Assembly: GCA_017959625.1 (NCBI GenBank)
Contig: JAGDAG010000291.1
Coordinates: 1 to 26,333, forward strand
From: Abditibacteriota bacterium
Lineage (GTDB): Bacteria > Armatimonadota > UBA5829
Length of the DNA stretch: 26,333 nucleotides
Direction: 5' to 3'
The position numbers and the translations under genes were made by a program. The notes below the pieces were generated by a model. It made no database searches, was not told the origin of the DNA, and saw only the letters and a list, made by a program, of their open reading frames with translations. How positions within the stretch are numbered: the stretch's first letter is position 1; each line of letters opens with the position of its first letter. Positions 7,813 through 15,239 of the stretch are shown one piece after another.

Positions 7813-8643
7813 CTAATACAGCAGTATGTTGTCTATAAGCCGGACGTTCTCGTATCTGACAGCGGCAAGGAGAACGCTCCCCGCTGCATTTTCGGCCGGC
7901 ATCAGGGTCTCGGGATCTCTCACGGTGACGTAATCCACCGCCACAGGCCGGGACTTCATGATCTCCTCCAGGGCGGTTTTTTCTATCTCTTCCACGGCCC
8001 TGCAGCCGTTTTCCACAGCCCTGCGGGCGGCAAACATAGCCCTTGAGATACACAGGGCCCTTTCCCTTTCGCCAAAAGTCATATACGCGTTACGGCTGCT
8101 TTTTGCCAGCCCGTCGGGATCTCTCACTATGGGACAGCGCACTATATCAAGAGGCAGGTTGAGTTCTTTTGTCATTTTCCTGATCACGCACACCTGCTGA
8201 AAATCCTTCTGGCCGAAGAAAGCCTTGCCGCAGCGCGTTATGTTGAACAGCTTCAGGCACACGGTGGTCACGCCTCTGAAATGGATCGGGCGGATCTCCC
8301 CTTCGAGTATATCGGTGAGCCCTTTGACTTCCACCCACGTCGAAAAGCCGCGGGGATACATATCTGCCGCCGACGGAGCGAACAGGATATCCGCTCCCTC
8401 CTTTTCGCACAGGGCGGCATCCTTATCCGGGACCCTGGGGTATTTGTCGTAATCCTCTCCTTCGCCGAACTGGTGAGGGTTGACGAAATCGCTCACTATG
8501 ACAAAATCACACATCTCTCTTGCTTTTCTTACAAGGGAAAGATGGCCTTCGTGAAGAGCCCCCATGGTAGGGACCAGGCCTATGGTCCCCTTCGCATGGC
8601 TGCAAATCAGGCTGACCTCAGAGGGTCTGTTTATTATCTGCAT
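7813..8643 (-). CDS. panC: Pantothenate synthetase (pantoate-beta-alanine ligase)
   Basis: 276 residues, full length. PanC joins pantoate and beta-alanine with ATP through a pantoyl-adenylate, the last step of vitamin B5 synthesis. Motifs: LVPTMGALHEGHLSLV (HxGH nucleotidyltransferase signature near 31-34), FVNPHQFG (53-60), HFRGVTTVCLKLFNI, FGQKDFQQ, RDPDGLAKSSRN and the C-terminal RLIDN. GGAGG lies 6 bases upstream of ATG at 8643. It overlaps panB by 26 bases, so the pair is co-translated. Position 58 of FVNPHQF is a histidine where Thr or Met is usual; the rest is ordinary. panD is not in the window. Confidence 0.97.
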   Translation of the reverse strand: MQIINRPSEVSLICSHAKGTIGLVPTMGALHEGHLSLVRKAREMCDFVIVSDFVNPHQFGEGEDYDKYPRVPDKDAALCEKEGADILFAPSAADMYPRGFSTWVEVKGLTDILEGEIRPIHFRGVTTVCLKLFNITRCGKAFFGQKDFQQVCVIRKMTKELNLPLDIVRCPIVRDPDGLAKSSRNAYMTFGERERALCISRAMFAARRAVENGCRAVEEIEKTALEEIMKSRPVAVDYVTVRDPETLMPAENAAGSVLLAAVRYENVRLIDNILLY

Positions 8644-9424
8644 CTTTTTCCTCCGGAAAAACGCCTTGTTTCACTTCTCTGTTGTACTCTTCCGCTGCGC
8701 CGAGGATGATCTTTCTCAGATCTGCATACTTTTTCACAAAGGGAGGCACCTTTTCATAAACGCCCAGCATATCGTGGACCACCAGCACCTGGCCGTCGCA
8801 GGAGGGGCCCGAGCCTATGCCTATAGTGGGGATAGAAAGCATCCGGGTTATTTCGCCTGCAAGCCCGGGCTCCACCTTTTCAAGCACCACGGCAAAGGCG
8901 CCGGCCTTTTCCACCGCCAGGGCGTCCTTCCTGAGCTGCTCCGCGGACTCCTCCGATACGCCCTGAGTGACGTATCCCTGGATGTTCACGGACTGGGGCC
9001 GCAGGCCTATATGGGCGCAAACGGGGATGCCCGCCTCTACAATAGCGCCGATCACCGGCGCCGCACCGGCTCCGCCTTCCAGCTTCACGCCGTTGGCTCC
9101 GCCCTCGGCAACAAACCTGCCGGCGTTTTTGACGGCTTCATATACTCCGAGATTAGCCGAAAGAAAAGGCATATCCCCCAGCACAAAGCCGTTTTTGACC
9201 CCCCTTGAAACAGCGGCGGTATGTCTTATCATATCATCCATGGTAACGGGGCAGGTGGTGTCGAAGCCCAGCACCACGTTCCCCAGGCTGTCTCCCACAA
9301 GTATGATATCGATCCCCGCTTCGTCAAGCAGCGAGCCCCACATATAATCGTAGCCGGTGAGCATGGATATCCTTTCTCCCGACCGTTTCATTTCGGCAAA
9401 TCTTCTGACAGTATTTTTTTTCAT
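8618..9424 (-). CDS. panB: 3-methyl-2-oxobutanoate hydroxymethyltransferase
   Basis: 268 residues from ATG at 9424, with AAGGA 10 bases upstream. A longer frame reading to 9517 would run into the upstream kinase gene and is rejected. PanB makes ketopantoate from alpha-ketoisovalerate and methylene-tetrahydrofolate. Visible motifs are MLTGYDY (21-27), ILVGDSLGNVVLG (41-53, metal-binding Asp), GDMPF (83-87), GVKLEGG (112-118) and HIGLRPQSV. The enzyme draws on the same 2-keto acid as the leucine pathway encoded upstream. It is followed directly by panC and lies 14 bases after the PfkB kinase. Confidence 0.97.
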   Translation of the reverse strand: MKKNTVRRFAEMKRSGERISMLTGYDYMWGSLLDEAGIDIILVGDSLGNVVLGFDTTCPVTMDDMIRHTAAVSRGVKNGFVLGDMPFLSANLGVYEAVKNAGRFVAEGGANGVKLEGGAGAAPVIGAIVEAGIPVCAHIGLRPQSVNIQGYVTQGVSEESAEQLRKDALAVEKAGAFAVVLEKVEPGLAGEITRMLSIPTIGIGSGPSCDGQVLVVHDMLGVYEKVPPFVKKYADLRKIILGAAEEYNREVKQGVFPEEKDADNKQTL

Positions 9425-9438
9425 TGTTTTACCATCCT

Positions 9439-10332
9439 TCAATAATTGCGTTTCTTCAAAAAGAGCTTCACCTCTTCCAGTCCCGGAGAAGCGGCAGACC
9501 CTCCGAACCCAGCGCATTTCAGGGCGCTGACCGCAGAAGCAAAAACAAGGGAAGCCCTCAGGGAACAGCCGGAAGCCAGCGCCGCCGCAAAGCCTCCGTG
9601 AAAAACGTCTCCCGCAGCGGCGGTGTCCCGGACCGCCACCCCGAATGCAGGAACGTGTTCCAAATCGTTTCCGCGCATATAATAACAGCCCTCGCTGCCG
9701 CAGGTGACGACGGGGACCGAGCCCGGGTTGAAAGAAGCCATCCTCCGCAGGGCAGCCTCTATGCTGCCGTCACAGGAAAGAGAAAGAGCGTAATCCCGCG
9801 AAACTATGGGATAATCGGTGTATTTCAGTATCTCCGTGTTATCCGGGTTAAGCTTGAAATCTCCCACTACGGGGACGCCCAGTTCCCGGGCCATACCGGC
9901 AGCCTCGAGAGACGCAGATATGAAATGACTGTCAACCAAAAACACGTCCGCCGAACCGATGAGCGTTCTGTCGGCTTTGATCTCCTCCGGCCCGACGGTA
10001 TCCCGCCGGCAGTATATAAAACGCTCTCCGCTGTCCCCGGCCACCGTTATGAATGAAAAATAGCTGTCTTTTCCGGGCAATACAGCAACGCGCTCCGTCC
10101 CGATCCCTTCTTCTTCGAGAAGCTTCAGGATGCGCAGTCCGGTCTCGTCGTCTCCGACAGCGGTAATTATAGATACTTCGGCTCCCAGCCGCCCTGCCGC
10201 AAGCAGGGCGTTGGCAGTCAGCCCGCCGAGCCTTTCCGTATATTCCGTTATGGAAGAGGAATTGTTTTTGTCCATCGGACCGGTCCGGGCTATCCGGTCA
10301 AGACAGGCTATCCCCAGCCCCGCGACTTTCAT
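9439..10332 (-). CDS. PfkB-family carbohydrate kinase (ketohexokinase/sulfofructose-kinase-like)
   Basis: 297 residues, normal for the family. PfkB kinases transfer phosphate from ATP to a sugar hydroxyl. Signature 1 is seen in RLGGLTANALLAAGRLGAEVSIITAVGDD (34-62) and signature 2 in DTAAAGDVFHGGFAAAL (236-252), with catalytic Asp242. The usual DT-x-GAGD motif has Ala in place of its first Gly. The stretches around SGERFIYCRR and VVGDFKLNPD...DYPIVSRDYA resemble the ketohexokinase and YihV group more than ribokinase or adenosine kinase. The substrate cannot be told. The gene begins one base after the prfA stop, and panB follows by 14 bases, an unusual place for a sugar kinase. Confidence 0.85.
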   Translation of the reverse strand: MKVAGLGIACLDRIARTGPMDKNNSSSITEYTERLGGLTANALLAAGRLGAEVSIITAVGDDETGLRILKLLEEEGIGTERVAVLPGKDSYFSFITVAGDSGERFIYCRRDTVGPEEIKADRTLIGSADVFLVDSHFISASLEAAGMARELGVPVVGDFKLNPDNTEILKYTDYPIVSRDYALSLSCDGSIEAALRRMASFNPGSVPVVTCGSEGCYYMRGNDLEHVPAFGVAVRDTAAAGDVFHGGFAAALASGCSLRASLVFASAVSALKCAGFGGSAASPGLEEVKLFLKKRNY

Positions 10333-10333
10333 A

Positions 10334-11401
10334 TCAGCCGCCTGTTTTCATTTTTTCCGCCTGATCGAAGGCGATGAGCCTGTCGATGACGTCGTCCAGA
10401 TCGCCGTCCATGAACTGAGGCAGGTTATAGGAGGTATATTCTATCCTGTGATCGGTGATCCTGTTCTGGGGATAGTTGTAGGTACGGCTCTTTTCGCTTC
10501 TGTCGCCGCTCCCGATCATGGTACGCCTTTTGGCGTCTATCTCTTCTCTTTGGGCGTTGAGCTCCAGTTCGTACAGCTTTGCCCGCAAAACGGAGATCGC
10601 CCGCTCCCTGTTCTGGAGCTGGCTCCGTTCATCCTGGCAGGTGACCACGATACCCGTAGGCTTATGGGTAAGCCTGATGGCAGTCTCGTTTTTCTGGACG
10701 TTCTGTCCGCCGGCGCCGGCAGAGCGGTAGGTATCTATCTCCACGTCCTCCATATTGAGCTCGACGTCCACCTCGTCGGCCTCGGGCATCACCGAAACGG
10801 TTGCCGCCGAAGTGTGTATCCGGCCGCCGGACTCTGTGGCGGGGACTCTCTGGACCCTGTGGACGCCTCCTTCAAATTTGAGCCTTGAGTAGGCGCCTTT
10901 GCCTTTTATGTTGAGGGTTATGTTCTTATAGCCCCCTACGCCGATATCTTCTGCCGAAACCAGCTCCGCCTTCCATCGTTTTCTTTCGGAATAGCGGGTA
11001 TACATCCTCAAAAGATCTCCGGCAAAGATAGCAGCCTCGTCTCCGCCTGTCCCCGCTCTGATCTCCACGATGACGTTTTTGTCGTCATTGGGATCCCTGG
11101 GGACCAGCATCAGTTTCATTTGTTCTTCCAGAGAAGGTATCTTTGCCTTAAGCTCCCGAAGTTCATCCTGGCAAAGCTGCTTCATATCATCGTCAAGCTT
11201 TTCCGAAAGCATCTCTTCGGTGGCTTTTATTTCTTCGGTTATTTTTTTATATTCTCTGTATTTTACAACTATATCTTCCAGCTCGGCATGCTGTTTGGCT
11301 ATCTGCTGATACTTTTTTGGCTCGGAAAAAACCGACGGGTCAGCCATCTGCTTTTCAAGCTCCAGGAAACGCTGTTCCACCTCATTCAGCTTTGCAAACA
11401 T
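10334..11401 (-). CDS. prfA: Peptide chain release factor 1
   Basis: 355 residues, full length. RF1 reads UAA and UAG stop codons and triggers peptide release. The codon-recognition tripeptide PAT (187-189, in RVPATESGGRIHTS) identifies RF1 and excludes RF2. The catalytic GGQ loop is at 231-233 (SAGAGGQNVQKNE). The N-terminal 100 residues form the expected coiled-coil domain. GGAGG lies 6 bases before ATG at 11401. It follows rpmE, a common neighbour, but a hairpin with a T-tract lies in the 59-base gap. The methyltransferase gene prmC that often follows is missing; a sugar kinase is there instead. Confidence 0.97.
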   Translation of the reverse strand: MFAKLNEVEQRFLELEKQMADPSVFSEPKKYQQIAKQHAELEDIVVKYREYKKITEEIKATEEMLSEKLDDDMKQLCQDELRELKAKIPSLEEQMKLMLVPRDPNDDKNVIVEIRAGTGGDEAAIFAGDLLRMYTRYSERKRWKAELVSAEDIGVGGYKNITLNIKGKGAYSRLKFEGGVHRVQRVPATESGGRIHTSAATVSVMPEADEVDVELNMEDVEIDTYRSAGAGGQNVQKNETAIRLTHKPTGIVVTCQDERSQLQNRERAISVLRAKLYELELNAQREEIDAKRRTMIGSGDRSEKSRTYNYPQNRITDHRIEYTSYNLPQFMDGDLDDVIDRLIAFDQAEKMKTGG

Positions 11402-11423
11402 AATGAACCTCCGCTAAATAATC

Positions 11424-11445
11424 AAAAAAAAGCGGCTGACGCCGC
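11424..11445 (-). terminator. Terminator-like hairpin between rpmE and prfA
   Basis: Minus strand GCGGC-GTCA-GCCGC (5-bp stem, 4-base loop) is followed by eight T. It lies 15 bases after the rpmE stop and 22 bases before prfA. The short stem suggests partial termination, since no promoter is visible between it and prfA. Confidence 0.7.
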
Positions 11446-11460
11446 ATTTTTCCGAAAAAA

Positions 11461-11673
11461 CTACTTTTTATTCATTCCGTACTTGGAAAGGAATTTTTCT
11501 ACTCTTCCTTCAGTATCAACGATCTTCTGCTTTCCCGTAAAGAACGGATGACACTGCGAGCAGATTTCCACCTTGATCTCCCCTGTGCCTATAGTGGAGC
11601 GGGTCTCAAAAGTGTTTCCGCAGGCGCAGGTGACTGTTGTCTTTTCGTATTTGGGATGAATCTTACTTTTCAT
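11461..11673 (-). CDS. rpmE: 50S ribosomal protein L31
   Basis: 70 residues. MKSKIHPKYEKTTVTCACGNTF and ICSQCHPFFTGKQK are diagnostic. Four cysteines, C16, C18, C38 and C41, show the zinc-binding form, so this is the zinc-replete paralogue and not the cysteine-free stress form. AAGG lies 6 to 7 bases before ATG at 11673. It has its own strong promoter and is followed by a small terminator-like hairpin, so it may be made in excess over prfA. Confidence 0.97.
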   Translation of the reverse strand: MKSKIHPKYEKTTVTCACGNTFETRSTIGTGEIKVEICSQCHPFFTGKQKIVDTEGRVEKFLSKYGMNKK

Positions 11674-11717
11674 CGGGCACCTTCAGTTATTTGATTATTT
11701 TTACTCACGCAAATTAT

Positions 11718-11746
11718 ATTATAACACTTTCAGACAGGTATTGCAA
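11718..11746 (-). promoter_or_regulatory. Sigma-70-type promoter for rpmE
   Basis: Minus strand: -35 TTGCAA (11741-11746), 17-base spacer, perfect -10 TATAAT (11718-11723). A second overlapping TATAAT lies 5 bases further on (11713-11718). The start codon is about 45 bases downstream. Confidence 0.8.
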
Positions 11747-11767
11747 GCCTCCGCGCGGAAGCATCTG

Positions 11768-12277
11768 CTATAAGCTGCCGCTTTCGCGCTGTTTGATCAG
11801 TTTTTTTGTATATTCCACCAGTCCGCCGTCGTTTATAAGCTCAATGGCAAAATCGGGAAAAGCCTTGGCCCCGAAGGTCTCGCCGCTCCTCAGGTCGGTG
11901 ATAAGCCCCCGGGCCAGGTCGATCTCCACCTCGTCCCCGTCCCTTATGGCCCTGACGGCGTCGGAGCATTCCAGGATGGGCAGGCCTATGTTCAGGGAAT
12001 TCCTGTAAAAGATACGGGCAAAGCTGTTGGCTATAACGCAGCTGATCCCCGAGGCCTTGATGGCGATGGGAGCGTGCTCCCGGGAGCTGCCGCAGCCGAA
12101 GTTGTCTTCGGCGACTATCACGTCGCCGGGGCTGACCCTGGAGGTAAAGCCCTTGTCTATATCCTCCATGCAGTGGGCGGCAAGCTCTTCCGGATCGGTA
12201 GTATTCAGATATCTTGCCGGGATAATAACGTCGGTATCTACGTCCGAGCCGTAGCGATGCACCTTTCCTTGTATCAT
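11768..12277 (-). CDS. leuD: 3-isopropylmalate dehydratase small subunit
   Basis: 169 residues, the short LeuD type common outside Proteobacteria. It forms the swivelling domain of isopropylmalate isomerase, which with LeuC converts 2-isopropylmalate to 3-isopropylmalate. Key segments: GSDVDTDVIIPARYLNTTDPEEL (10-32), EDNFGCGSSREHAPIAI (the substrate-contacting loop) and NSFARIFYRNSLNIGLP. The start overlaps the leuC stop as TAATG, giving coupled translation and equal amounts of both subunits. The family also includes homoaconitase subunits, but leuA directly upstream argues for leucine synthesis. leuB is not in the window. Confidence 0.93.
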   Translation of the reverse strand: MIQGKVHRYGSDVDTDVIIPARYLNTTDPEELAAHCMEDIDKGFTSRVSPGDVIVAEDNFGCGSSREHAPIAIKASGISCVIANSFARIFYRNSLNIGLPILECSDAVRAIRDGDEVEIDLARGLITDLRSGETFGAKAFPDFAIELINDGGLVEYTKKLIKQRESGSL

Positions 12278-13539
12278 TACTTCAACTCCTCCGGGCTCCC
12301 TATGCGCCCGAGAACGGCGGAGGCCGCCGCTATCGCGGGACTTGCCAGATACACCTCCGACTCCGTATGGCCCATACGGCCCACAAAATTGCGGTTGGTG
12401 GTGGAAATGGCCTTTTCACCTTTTGCCAGAACGCCCATATGCCCTCCCAGGCAGGGCCCGCAGGTAGGGGTGCTCACCACGCAGCCCGCCTCTATGAACG
12501 CTTCCATAAGCCCTTCCTTTATCATCTGAAGGACCACCTGCTGGGTGGAGGGCAGGATGATGCACCGGACGTCCTTATGGACGCGCCTTCCCGCCAGAAC
12601 GGCGGCGGCGGCCCGCATATCCTCTATGCGGCCGTTGGTGCAGGAGCCTATGACCGCCTGCTGTATCGCTACCTGCGAGGCCTCGCTCACGGGCCTGGCG
12701 TTTTCGGGAAGATGGGGGAACGACACCTGGGGCTCCAGCCCGGAGCAGTCTATCTCTATGACCCTGGAATAAACGGCGTCCGGGTCGCTCTCGTAAAGGG
12801 TATAGCCCCTTCTGACCCTGCCCTTGATATATTCCATGGTCTTCCCGTCCGGGGGAACTATACCGTTTTTGGCCCCCGCTTCGATAGCCATATTGCACAT
12901 GGTGAAGCGGCCGGCCATATCCAAAGCCTCTATGGCTTCGCCGGTAAACTCCATGGAGCTGTAAAGAGCCCCGTCCACCCCTATTTTGCCTATGGTGTAA
13001 AGTATCAGGTCCTTGCCGGAAACGTATGGGGGCAGGGAGCCGTAATAGACGAACTTTATCTGCTCCGGCACCTTGAACCAGGTCTCGCCCACGGCCATGG
13101 CGCAGCCGAGATCGGTGGAGCCCACTCCCGTGGAAAAGGCTCCCAGGGCCCCGTAGGTACAGGTATGGCTGTCCGCGCCTATGACCGCGTCGCCGGGGCC
13201 CACGAGCCCCTGATCCGGGATAAGGGCGTGTTCTATGCCCGCCCTGCCGGTCTCGAAAAAGTAGGGCAGATCGTGCTGCCGGGCGAACCGGCGGCACCGG
13301 GCCACCAGCTCCGCAGACTTGATATCCTTGTTGGGGGTGCAGTGGTCCGGCACTATGGCGACTCTTTCCCGATCGAAAACGCCGGAGGCGCCAAGCTTTT
13401 CAAACTTGTCGATGGCTATGGGAGCGGTGATATCGTTCCCCATGACCAGGTCAAGCCTGGCCTTTATGATCTCTCCGGGCTCCACTTTTTCCCTGCCGGC
13501 GTGGGCGGCAAGTATCTTTTCGGTAATGGTCATGGACAT
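12277..13539 (-). CDS. leuC: 3-isopropylmalate dehydratase large subunit
   Basis: 420 residues, the shorter archaeal/HacA-like LeuC type that pairs with a short LeuD. It carries the 4Fe-4S cluster. Ligand cysteines are C300 (GSCTNGR), C360 and C363 (TCGPCLGG). DSHTCTYGA (123-131) and STTNRNFVGRMGH are also typical. ATG at 13539 is preferred over the one at 13533 because GGAGG lies 8 bases upstream, inside the end of leuA. It starts 3 bases after the leuA stop and overlaps leuD. By sequence alone homoaconitase is possible; the leuA neighbour decides. Confidence 0.94.
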   Translation of the reverse strand: MSMTITEKILAAHAGREKVEPGEIIKARLDLVMGNDITAPIAIDKFEKLGASGVFDRERVAIVPDHCTPNKDIKSAELVARCRRFARQHDLPYFFETGRAGIEHALIPDQGLVGPGDAVIGADSHTCTYGALGAFSTGVGSTDLGCAMAVGETWFKVPEQIKFVYYGSLPPYVSGKDLILYTIGKIGVDGALYSSMEFTGEAIEALDMAGRFTMCNMAIEAGAKNGIVPPDGKTMEYIKGRVRRGYTLYESDPDAVYSRVIEIDCSGLEPQVSFPHLPENARPVSEASQVAIQQAVIGSCTNGRIEDMRAAAAVLAGRRVHKDVRCIILPSTQQVVLQMIKEGLMEAFIEAGCVVSTPTCGPCLGGHMGVLAKGEKAISTTNRNFVGRMGHTESEVYLASPAIAAASAVLGRIGSPEELK

Positions 13540-13542
13540 GGC

Positions 13543-15090
13543 CTAATCCTCCAGAAGGTTATTGCGCCTGCTTCTCGTATGGAAATAAGCCAGCTTGTTG
13601 ATGGCCTTCAGATACGCCCTGGCGCTGGCGGTAACTATATCCAGGTCGGAAGCATTGCCGGTATATACAGTGCCGTCGGAGCAGCCCAGCTTCACCGTCA
13701 CTCCCGCAAAGGAATCCGTTCCGCCGGTGATGGATTTGACTGTATAATCCTTCAGCTCGTATTCCTCGCTGACCAGAGAGTCTATGGTCTTGAATACGGC
13801 GTCGATGGCGCCTATGCCTATGCCGCTTTTCAGAAGCTCGCTGTTTTCGGTGACCAGCTTCACCGTGGCGGTGGGATAACCGTTGGTGCAGGTGCTCAGG
13901 CTCAGGTGTTCCAGCTCGTATTTGGCCACGAAGGAACTGGCGCCCATGCTTGCGATTACCTCCAGGTCCTCATCGTAAACGATCTTCTTCTTGTCGGCTA
14001 TTTCCTTGAATTTCACGAAGGCCATAGCCAGCTCGTCGTCGGAGAGCTCGTAGCCCATTTCCTGAAGCTTGCTCTTCAGGGCGTGCTTGCCGGAATGCTT
14101 GCCCAGCACCAGTTTGTTCTCGGGGAGCCCGATGCTTTCCGCATCCATGATCTCGTAGGTGCGCTTGTCCGCCAGGACTCCGTGCTGGTGGATGCCGGCT
14201 TCGTGAGCGAAGGCGTTGCGGCCCACGATAGCCTTGTTGACCTGGACCCCCAGGCCGGTTATCGCTGTGAGCAGGCGGCTGGAATTGTATATCTCCCGGG
14301 TATTGATGCCCGTTTCGTAATCCCCCAGTATGGCGCGCTTGGTTTTGAGGATCATAACTATCTCCTCCAGCGAAGCGTTGCCGGCCCTTTCGCCTATACC
14401 GTTGACGGTGCATTCCATCTGGCGGGCGCCGGCTTTTATGGCGGCGATGGAGTTGGCTACCCCCAGCCCCAGATCGTTATGGCAGTGCACCGAGAAAATG
14501 GCCTTGGAGGAATTGGGGACGGACTCTATGACCTCTTTGATAAAGCTGTAGAACTCAAAGGGCTCGGCATAGCCTACCGTGTCGGGCAGATTGACCACCA
14601 CCGCGCCGGCGTCGATGACCGCCTCCACTACGCTCTTCAGGTAACCGAGATCGGAACGGGAAGCATCCTCGGCGGAAAACTCCACCCAGTCGCAATAGCT
14701 CTTTGCCCGCTTGACGCCGGCAACGGCCATATCGTAAACTTCTTCCCGGGTCTTCTTCAGTTTTTTCTCCAGATGGAGGTCGCTGGTAGCTATAAAGGTA
14801 TGTATAGCGGGCTGCTTTGCATCCCGGACAGCCTCCCAGGCCCTGTCTATGTCCGCAAAGTTCACGCGGCACAGACCGCAGACCCGCGACTTGGTGATCT
14901 CGCCGCTGATGGCCTTGACAGACTCAAAATCGCCATCGGAAGAAATGGGAAAGCCTGCTTCTATGATATCAACGCCCAGTTTCTCTAGCTGCTTGGCCAT
15001 CCTTATTTTTTCTTCAATATTCATACTGAAGCCGGGTGACTGTTCGCCGTCACGAAGCGTCGTATCAAAAATATAGATACGGTCAGACAT
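13543..15090 (-). CDS. leuA: 2-isopropylmalate synthase
   Basis: 515 residues, the standard bacterial type. It condenses acetyl-CoA with 2-ketoisovalerate, the first committed step to leucine. The catalytic TIM barrel opens with YIFDTTLRDGEQSPGFSM (6-23). Metal-binding histidines are in SVHCHNDLGLG (200-210), followed by ECTVNGIGERAGN. The linker with GIHQHGVL and GKHSGKHALK is present. The C-terminal regulatory domain runs from about residue 380 (LEHLSLSTCTNGYPTATVKL onward), so leucine feedback control is likely. AAGGAGGTT (15096-15104) precedes ATG at 15090. It leads leuA-leuC-leuD and has its own promoter. Citramalate or homocitrate synthase is less likely given leuCD. Confidence 0.95.
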   Translation of the reverse strand: MSDRIYIFDTTLRDGEQSPGFSMNIEEKIRMAKQLEKLGVDIIEAGFPISSDGDFESVKAISGEITKSRVCGLCRVNFADIDRAWEAVRDAKQPAIHTFIATSDLHLEKKLKKTREEVYDMAVAGVKRAKSYCDWVEFSAEDASRSDLGYLKSVVEAVIDAGAVVVNLPDTVGYAEPFEFYSFIKEVIESVPNSSKAIFSVHCHNDLGLGVANSIAAIKAGARQMECTVNGIGERAGNASLEEIVMILKTKRAILGDYETGINTREIYNSSRLLTAITGLGVQVNKAIVGRNAFAHEAGIHQHGVLADKRTYEIMDAESIGLPENKLVLGKHSGKHALKSKLQEMGYELSDDELAMAFVKFKEIADKKKIVYDEDLEVIASMGASSFVAKYELEHLSLSTCTNGYPTATVKLVTENSELLKSGIGIGAIDAVFKTIDSLVSEEYELKDYTVKSITGGTDSFAGVTVKLGCSDGTVYTGNASDLDIVTASARAYLKAINKLAYFHTRSRRNNLLED

Positions 15091-15119
15091 GGTGTAACCT
15101 CCTTGAAAAATACGTTACG

Positions 15120-15135
15120 GAGCCGTAAAAGGCTC
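15120..15135 (-). other. Small hairpin in the leuA leader
   Basis: GAGCC-TTTTAC-GGCTC, a 5-bp stem in the roughly 50-base untranslated leader between the leuA -10 box and the ribosome-binding site. No leucine-rich leader peptide, T-box or T-tract accompanies it, so a regulatory role is uncertain. Confidence 0.35.
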
Positions 15136-15142
15136 AAAACCT

Positions 15143-15172
15143 ATTATATCACATTTGATCGCTCTTATGCAA
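15143..15172 (-). promoter_or_regulatory. Promoter of leuA-leuC-leuD with extended -10
   Basis: Minus strand: -35 TTGCAT (15167-15172), 18-base spacer, and -10 TATAAT (15143-15148) preceded by TGA, giving an extended -10. The start codon is about 53 bases downstream. Confidence 0.75.
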
Positions 15173-15199
15173 TATCGCCGTAAGGCGCGGTGCGGGCAT

Positions 15200-15225
15200 A
15201 AAAAAGCGCCCGCCGAAGCGGGCGC
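15200..15225 (-). terminator. Strong rho-independent terminator after the GH38 gene
   Basis: Minus strand GCGCCCGC-TTCG-GCGGGCGC, a perfect 8-bp GC stem with a stable TTCG tetraloop, followed by six T. It starts 14 bases after the mannosidase stop and insulates the leucine operon. Confidence 0.93.
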
Positions 15226-15239
15226 GCGGGTCCCCCGGC

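Noticed and set aside
11747..11767. Possible terminator after leuD
   Set aside because: TCCGCGCGGA is palindromic, but there is no usable loop and no T-tract follows, so it is not called.
12367..14988. An 873-codon open frame on the plus strand opposite leuC and leuA
   Set aside because: The minus strand encodes two complete enzymes with all catalytic motifs. The plus-strand product has no recognisable domain and no ribosome-binding site; it is a by-product of codon bias.
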